This document shows, piece by piece, positions 34,505-37,151 of a DNA stretch of 37,151 bases. Under the pieces are notes generated by a model, which saw only the letters and a list, made by a program, of their open reading frames with translations, was not told the origin of the DNA and made no database searches. Every line of letters starts with the position of its first letter. Position 1 is the stretch's first letter. This stretch comes from a bacterium (GTDB lineage Bacteria; Bdellovibrionota_C; UBA2361; RFPC01). Location: the NCBI GenBank assembly GCA_030428205.1, contig JAUIBK010000033.1:1-37151 (forward strand). Direction: 5' to 3'. The translations under genes and the position numbers were made by a program.

Positions 34505-34505
34505 T

Positions 34506-35321
34506 ATGTACTCTCTCCTTGCTCTTGTACCGAAGAATCTCTTAAGTCGCTTAGTCGGTAAACTTGTGCGGTCACAGGCTCCAAAGTGGATGCATCAACT
34601 GGTGATTCGATGGTTTATTCGTAGGTATGGCATTGATGTGTCGGAGATGAAATCTCCTCCTGAGTCTTTCAGAACTCTAGGAGATTTTTTTGTACGTGAG
34701 CTTCAAGACGGAGCACGACCAATCGGACAAGGCGTTGTGAGTCCTGTCGATGGGACTCTTCGTGATGTTCAGAATGTAGACAAGGAAAAGCTTCTTCAGG
34801 TAAAGGGTCTTTCATATGCGATATCTGATCTTCTTGGTGATCGTAAGCTAGCAGAGATGTTTGAAGGAGGAACGGCTCTTAACCTCTATCTTTCCCCAAA
34901 AGATTACCACCGAGTGCACACGCCACTAGATGGTCATCTTAAGCGAGCGAGCTATTTACCTGGAACCCTATGGCCTGTAAATGATTGGGCTTATGAGCAT
35001 GTTCCTGGGCTATTCGCCAAAAACGAACGTCTTATCGTTTTATTTTCAACCGAGCAAGGAAACTATGCCCTCATTTTTGTCGGAGCACTTAATGTGGGGC
35101 GCATTACAACCAGTTTTGATACCTGGGAGACCAATCAGTCTCGTCAGGGGGAGGTTCGCGAATATTCTAATCTCAAGCTCTTCAAGGGGCAGGAGCTTGG
35201 TACGTTTCATCTCGGTTCAAGTGTTTTGCTACTCTTTGAGCCTTCGTTTGATATACGCTGCGAGCTTACTCCACAATCTAGCGTTACCGTGGGCATGCCT
35301 CTCTCAGCCATTGAGAAGTAG
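34506..35321 (+). CDS. psd: Phosphatidylserine decarboxylase proenzyme
   Basis: The 271-residue protein makes phosphatidylethanolamine at the membrane. Visible: SPVDGTLRDV (about 78), LYLSPKDYHRVHTPLDG (about 139-155), FVGALNVGRI (about 194-203) and HLGSSVLLLFEP (about 234-245). Auto-cleavage at LGSS (usually LGST) gives the pyruvoyl serine of the alpha chain. The length is as expected for the medium-size family. The ATG is 1 nt after the E1 stop (TAATATG), so the two genes are co-transcribed. The 3' end overlaps the convergent phosphatase gene by 18 nt. Confidence 0.92.
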   Translation: MYSLLALVPKNLLSRLVGKLVRSQAPKWMHQLVIRWFIRRYGIDVSEMKSPPESFRTLGDFFVRELQDGARPIGQGVVSPVDGTLRDVQNVDKEKLLQVKGLSYAISDLLGDRKLAEMFEGGTALNLYLSPKDYHRVHTPLDGHLKRASYLPGTLWPVNDWAYEHVPGLFAKNERLIVLFSTEQGNYALIFVGALNVGRITTSFDTWETNQSRQGEVREYSNLKLFKGQELGTFHLGSSVLLLFEPSFDIRCELTPQSSVTVGMPLSAIEK

Positions 35322-35918
35322 CCACTGTCCATAATCTAGTTCTGCTACTTCGCTATAGTGCTTTGGTGATGGACTTATGAGCAGACTGCGTGCTACTTGA
35401 ATTGGATCGCTGTGCGACACGATAAGATAGGTGGTCTGACAAGAGCTTGTTTCCTTCTCTCTCAAAAAACCTTTAATGCGGGCGATGAAGGCGCTGAGCG
35501 ATTCTGCTTGACGGTGTGATAGAGTGGGATGTTTCAGATCGTGTTCACGAAGTTCTTTCCACCGTGATTCTGGCTCTCCCTCCAGCTCTCCATACTGGCG
35601 CTCAGCAATTCGATCGTCGCTCTCAAGCGACGCGTTGCAAATTTTCTGCTGAAGAATTGATGCTGATTGTCTAGCTCTCAGTAAGGGGCTCGTGATAATG
35701 CGAGTCTGACTGGTGGAAGTGAGGAGATGGGCCTGTGGTGAGGCCAAAAACTGATCCATGGATTGGTGAAAGTTACTTCTCCCCAGTTTTGTAAGGCCAA
35801 ACATGTCTCCATCATGCTTGGGAGAGCATATAAGCTTCTTGGTGGTGTTTGAGCCAGCCTCGCCGTGACGAAAGAGGATGTAACGATTGGAAAAGGGAAG
35901 GGAATCGACTAGACTCAT
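35304..35918 (-). CDS. Histidine phosphatase (phosphoglycerate mutase-like)
   Basis: The 204-residue protein has the phospho-His motif YILFRHGEAGSN (Arg17, His18) and the second-His motif IVSHSDPIQVA (about 166-176). RQYGELEGEPESRW (about 109) holds the Glu used as proton donor. There is no signal or membrane segment. Substrates of this branch range from sugar phosphates to phosphoproteins, and cannot be told here. It is divergent from thiamine pyrophosphokinase with only 26 nt between starts. Confidence 0.85.
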   Translation of the reverse strand: MSLVDSLPFSNRYILFRHGEAGSNTTKKLICSPKHDGDMFGLTKLGRSNFHQSMDQFLASPQAHLLTSTSQTRIITSPLLRARQSASILQQKICNASLESDDRIAERQYGELEGEPESRWKELREHDLKHPTLSHRQAESLSAFIARIKGFLREKETSSCQTTYLIVSHSDPIQVARSLLISPSPKHYSEVAELDYGQWLLLNG

Positions 35919-35944
35919 ATTCTCAGACTATATCCTAGGAATGT

Positions 35945-36598
35945 ATGATGGGAAAGCGTGCCGTACTTTTCCTCAATGGAACAATTTTCTCTCAAAAAGC
36001 ACTTCAAGCAGAGCTGCAAGGTGTTGAGCTGTGTGTTTGTGCTGATGGAGGTGCTGTGCATGCCCATGCATTACAGATTCCTCCGACAGCAGTTATTGGT
36101 GATTTTGATTCTCTCCCTAAGTGGCTTCAGAATGAATATAGCCAAAATGGAGAGGTGGAGCTTCAGCGGTACCCCGTTGATAAAGATCAAACGGATCTCG
36201 AACTCTGCCTTGATTATTTGATTCATAAGGGAGTTACTGAATTACTCGTTGTTGGGGCGCTTGGAGGGCGTTTTGATCAAACTCTCATGAATATCTTTAC
36301 ACTTTCTCGTGAGAAGTACTGTTTCGATTCGTGTGTCTTATATGATGGAAAAGCTCGAGCTGTTCTGCTCGTTGGCAAGAGTGAAGCAGTACTTTCTGCG
36401 AAGCATGGTGATACTTTTTCTCTTCTTGCGCTTAGCTCGCAGGTAGAGGGAGTTTGCGTAAGAGGTGCTCGATGGGAGCTTTTTGGTGAGCCTCTCTGCC
36501 TGGGGGAAGGTCGTGGAATAAGTAATCAGTTCCGCAATGAAAATGAAGATGTTTCGATATCACTCGAGTCAGGGAAACTGCTCGTTATACAGGAGTAG
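35945..36598 (+). CDS. thiN: Thiamine pyrophosphokinase
   Basis: The 217-residue enzyme makes thiamine diphosphate from thiamine and ATP. It has CADGGAVHAHALQIPPTAVIGDFDSLP (about 32-58, metal site GDFDS), DKDQTDLELCLDYL (about 79-92) and VVGALGGRFDQTLMN (about 102-116), the standard triplet of motifs. The C-terminal half is the beta-barrel substrate domain (NQFRNENEDVSISLESGKLLVIQE). AGGA precedes the ATG. The cofactor feeds enzymes such as the E1 encoded upstream. It overlaps the convergent next gene by 14 nt. Confidence 0.9.
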   Translation: MMGKRAVLFLNGTIFSQKALQAELQGVELCVCADGGAVHAHALQIPPTAVIGDFDSLPKWLQNEYSQNGEVELQRYPVDKDQTDLELCLDYLIHKGVTELLVVGALGGRFDQTLMNIFTLSREKYCFDSCVLYDGKARAVLLVGKSEAVLSAKHGDTFSLLALSSQVEGVCVRGARWELFGEPLCLGEGRGISNQFRNENEDVSISLESGKLLVIQE

Positions 36599-36962
36599 AA
36601 GATATCCACTCTCGAGCATCTTCTAGTTTGCCGAAGATTGCCACTGACCATGGAGATTTTTCAGAGTTTACCTTGTAAAGGTCGGCAAGAAGCGTCATGT
36701 ATTCGAGGTTCGTTACGAGAGCTACTTTAATACGCGGATTGCTATGGGCCGCTGCTCTGTCCAGCGCTGCTACTTGAGCGATAGTAGATTCACCGAAATC
36801 AATTTTTTGTGCTCCGAGAAAGTTAGCGATTTGGTACGAGAGACTATCAAATCTGGAGTCACCATAGATATCCTCATTACTGCGAAGAGCTTCAGAAGCA
36901 GTGACGTTACCATGAAACGTCCAAACAACACCGCCAGGTTCCCATGTAATATCATATGGCAT
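36585..36962 (-). CDS. Small STAS/SpoIIAA-like protein
   Basis: The 125-residue protein reads MPYDITWEPGGVVWTFHGNVTASEALRSN, then alternating strands and helices (DSLSYQIANFLGAQKIDF, IKVALVTNLEYMTLLADLY, WSVAIFGKLEDAREWISS). The pattern resembles STAS/SpoIIAA-like domains that bind ligands or partner proteins, but this is by eye. No signal peptide or membrane segment. Its end overlaps thiamine pyrophosphokinase by 14 nt. The start is near element 3. Confidence 0.5.
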   Translation of the reverse strand: MPYDITWEPGGVVWTFHGNVTASEALRSNEDIYGDSRFDSLSYQIANFLGAQKIDFGESTIAQVAALDRAAAHSNPRIKVALVTNLEYMTLLADLYKVNSEKSPWSVAIFGKLEDAREWISSTPV

Positions 36963-36989
36963 TGCAGATACCTATCCTAAGGTTCTTGT

Positions 36990-37136
36990 ATATACCCCGT
37001 AACCTCAGGTTTGTCGTGCTCTCGGAGTATGGTGCAGCGTATCATGGTGTGAAAGCTGATCGCTTTCACGCGTCTTACTCTACGGGGTATATTTGTCTTC
37101 CCCAGGGAAATACGATGCTTGCGCATCATATTTCCC
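36990..37136. repeat. Inverted-repeat element 3, at right edge
   Basis: ATATACCCCGTA (36990-37001) and TACGGGGTATAT (37081-37092) are perfect 12-nt complements. Inside, GTGAAAGC-TGATC-GCTTTCAC forms a hairpin (37049-37069). After it GGGAAATACGATGC (37105-37118) pairs with GCATCATATTTCCC (37123-37136) with one mismatch around a 4-nt loop. TA ends fit the layout of elements 1 and 2, and the window stops 15 nt later, so the element may be incomplete. Confidence 0.6.
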
Positions 37137-37151
37137 GTGCGGCGTCCCCGA

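Noticed and set aside
1..37151. CRISPR array, tRNA, rRNA, prophage or IS transposase gene
   Set aside because: No regularly spaced direct repeats, tRNA-like cloverleaf, rRNA sequence, integrase or transposase frame was seen on either strand.

Overview
The window looks like a chromosomal stretch from a Gram-negative, probably uncultivated bacterium. The support is a TolC-type outer-membrane factor at the left edge, many genes with Sec signal peptides, secreted thrombospondin-like and beta-propeller proteins, a type IV pilin-like protein, and phosphatidylserine decarboxylase. Gene content (fused oleBC, fused E1 alpha/beta, RimK-type clusters, CGxCGG-repeat secreted proteins) would fit a delta-proteobacterial, Oligoflexia or SAR324-like lineage, but I cannot place it from sequence alone. 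Genes are packed tightly: several convergent pairs overlap and several operon joints are 1-4 nt overlaps.

Layout. (1) 1-5652, all minus strand: a truncated TolC-family protein, a His-rich secreted protein and four secreted proteins that I do not recognise. A 155-bp inverted-repeat element carrying a G12 run lies at 1998-2152. (2) 5653-6502: an 850-nt gap with possible folded leader segments. (3) 6503-13429, plus strand: a tight seven-gene operon of ATP-grasp peptide or amide ligases (three), an aspartoacylase-type metallohydrolase, two retropepsin-like proteins (one lacking the catalytic Asp), and an inactive transglutaminase fused to a multi-pass membrane domain. It resembles known RimK-type amidoligase clusters, but the two-ended ligase/hydrolase content and the dead/alive protease pair deserve attention. 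(4) 13664-15493: a secreted seven-repeat beta-propeller with a thrombospondin type-3-like tail. (5) 15503-19512, minus strand: two large proteins of no obvious annotation. The 933-residue one carries what I read as a glutamate-cysteine-ligase type 2 (GS-fold) carboxylate-amine ligase core, so a second amidoligase fold lies next to the ATP-grasp operon. (6) 19995-24675: oleA, fused oleBC and oleD, the long-chain olefin pathway, closed by a perfect 27-bp palindrome. (7) 24797-29345: a CDF-family membrane protein with a degraded metal site, a pilin-like protein, a conserved membrane protein, an SGNH-type exopolysaccharide-modification-like protein and a GT2 glycosyltransferase. (8) 29353-32095, minus strand: an operon of a BAX-inhibitor-1 homologue, a Cys-repeat secreted protein and an L7/L12-C-terminal-like plus transmembrane protein. 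(9) 32135-32344: a second inverted-repeat element sharing an identical 14-mer in the same place as the first. (10) 32471-36962: fused 2-oxoacid dehydrogenase E1, psd, a histidine phosphatase, thiamine pyrophosphokinase and a small unknown protein. (11) From 36990 to the right edge: a third inverted-repeat element.

How the parts may work together. The amidoligase operon has cytosolic ligases, a periplasmic protease pair and a membrane-anchored inactive transglutaminase. This suggests synthesis of an amide-linked peptide or modified small molecule in the cytosol, with handling or sensing at the membrane. The ole genes condense two fatty acyl chains head-to-head into a long-chain cis-olefin for the membrane. 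E1 uses thiamine diphosphate, and thiamine pyrophosphokinase is encoded 1.4 kb downstream.
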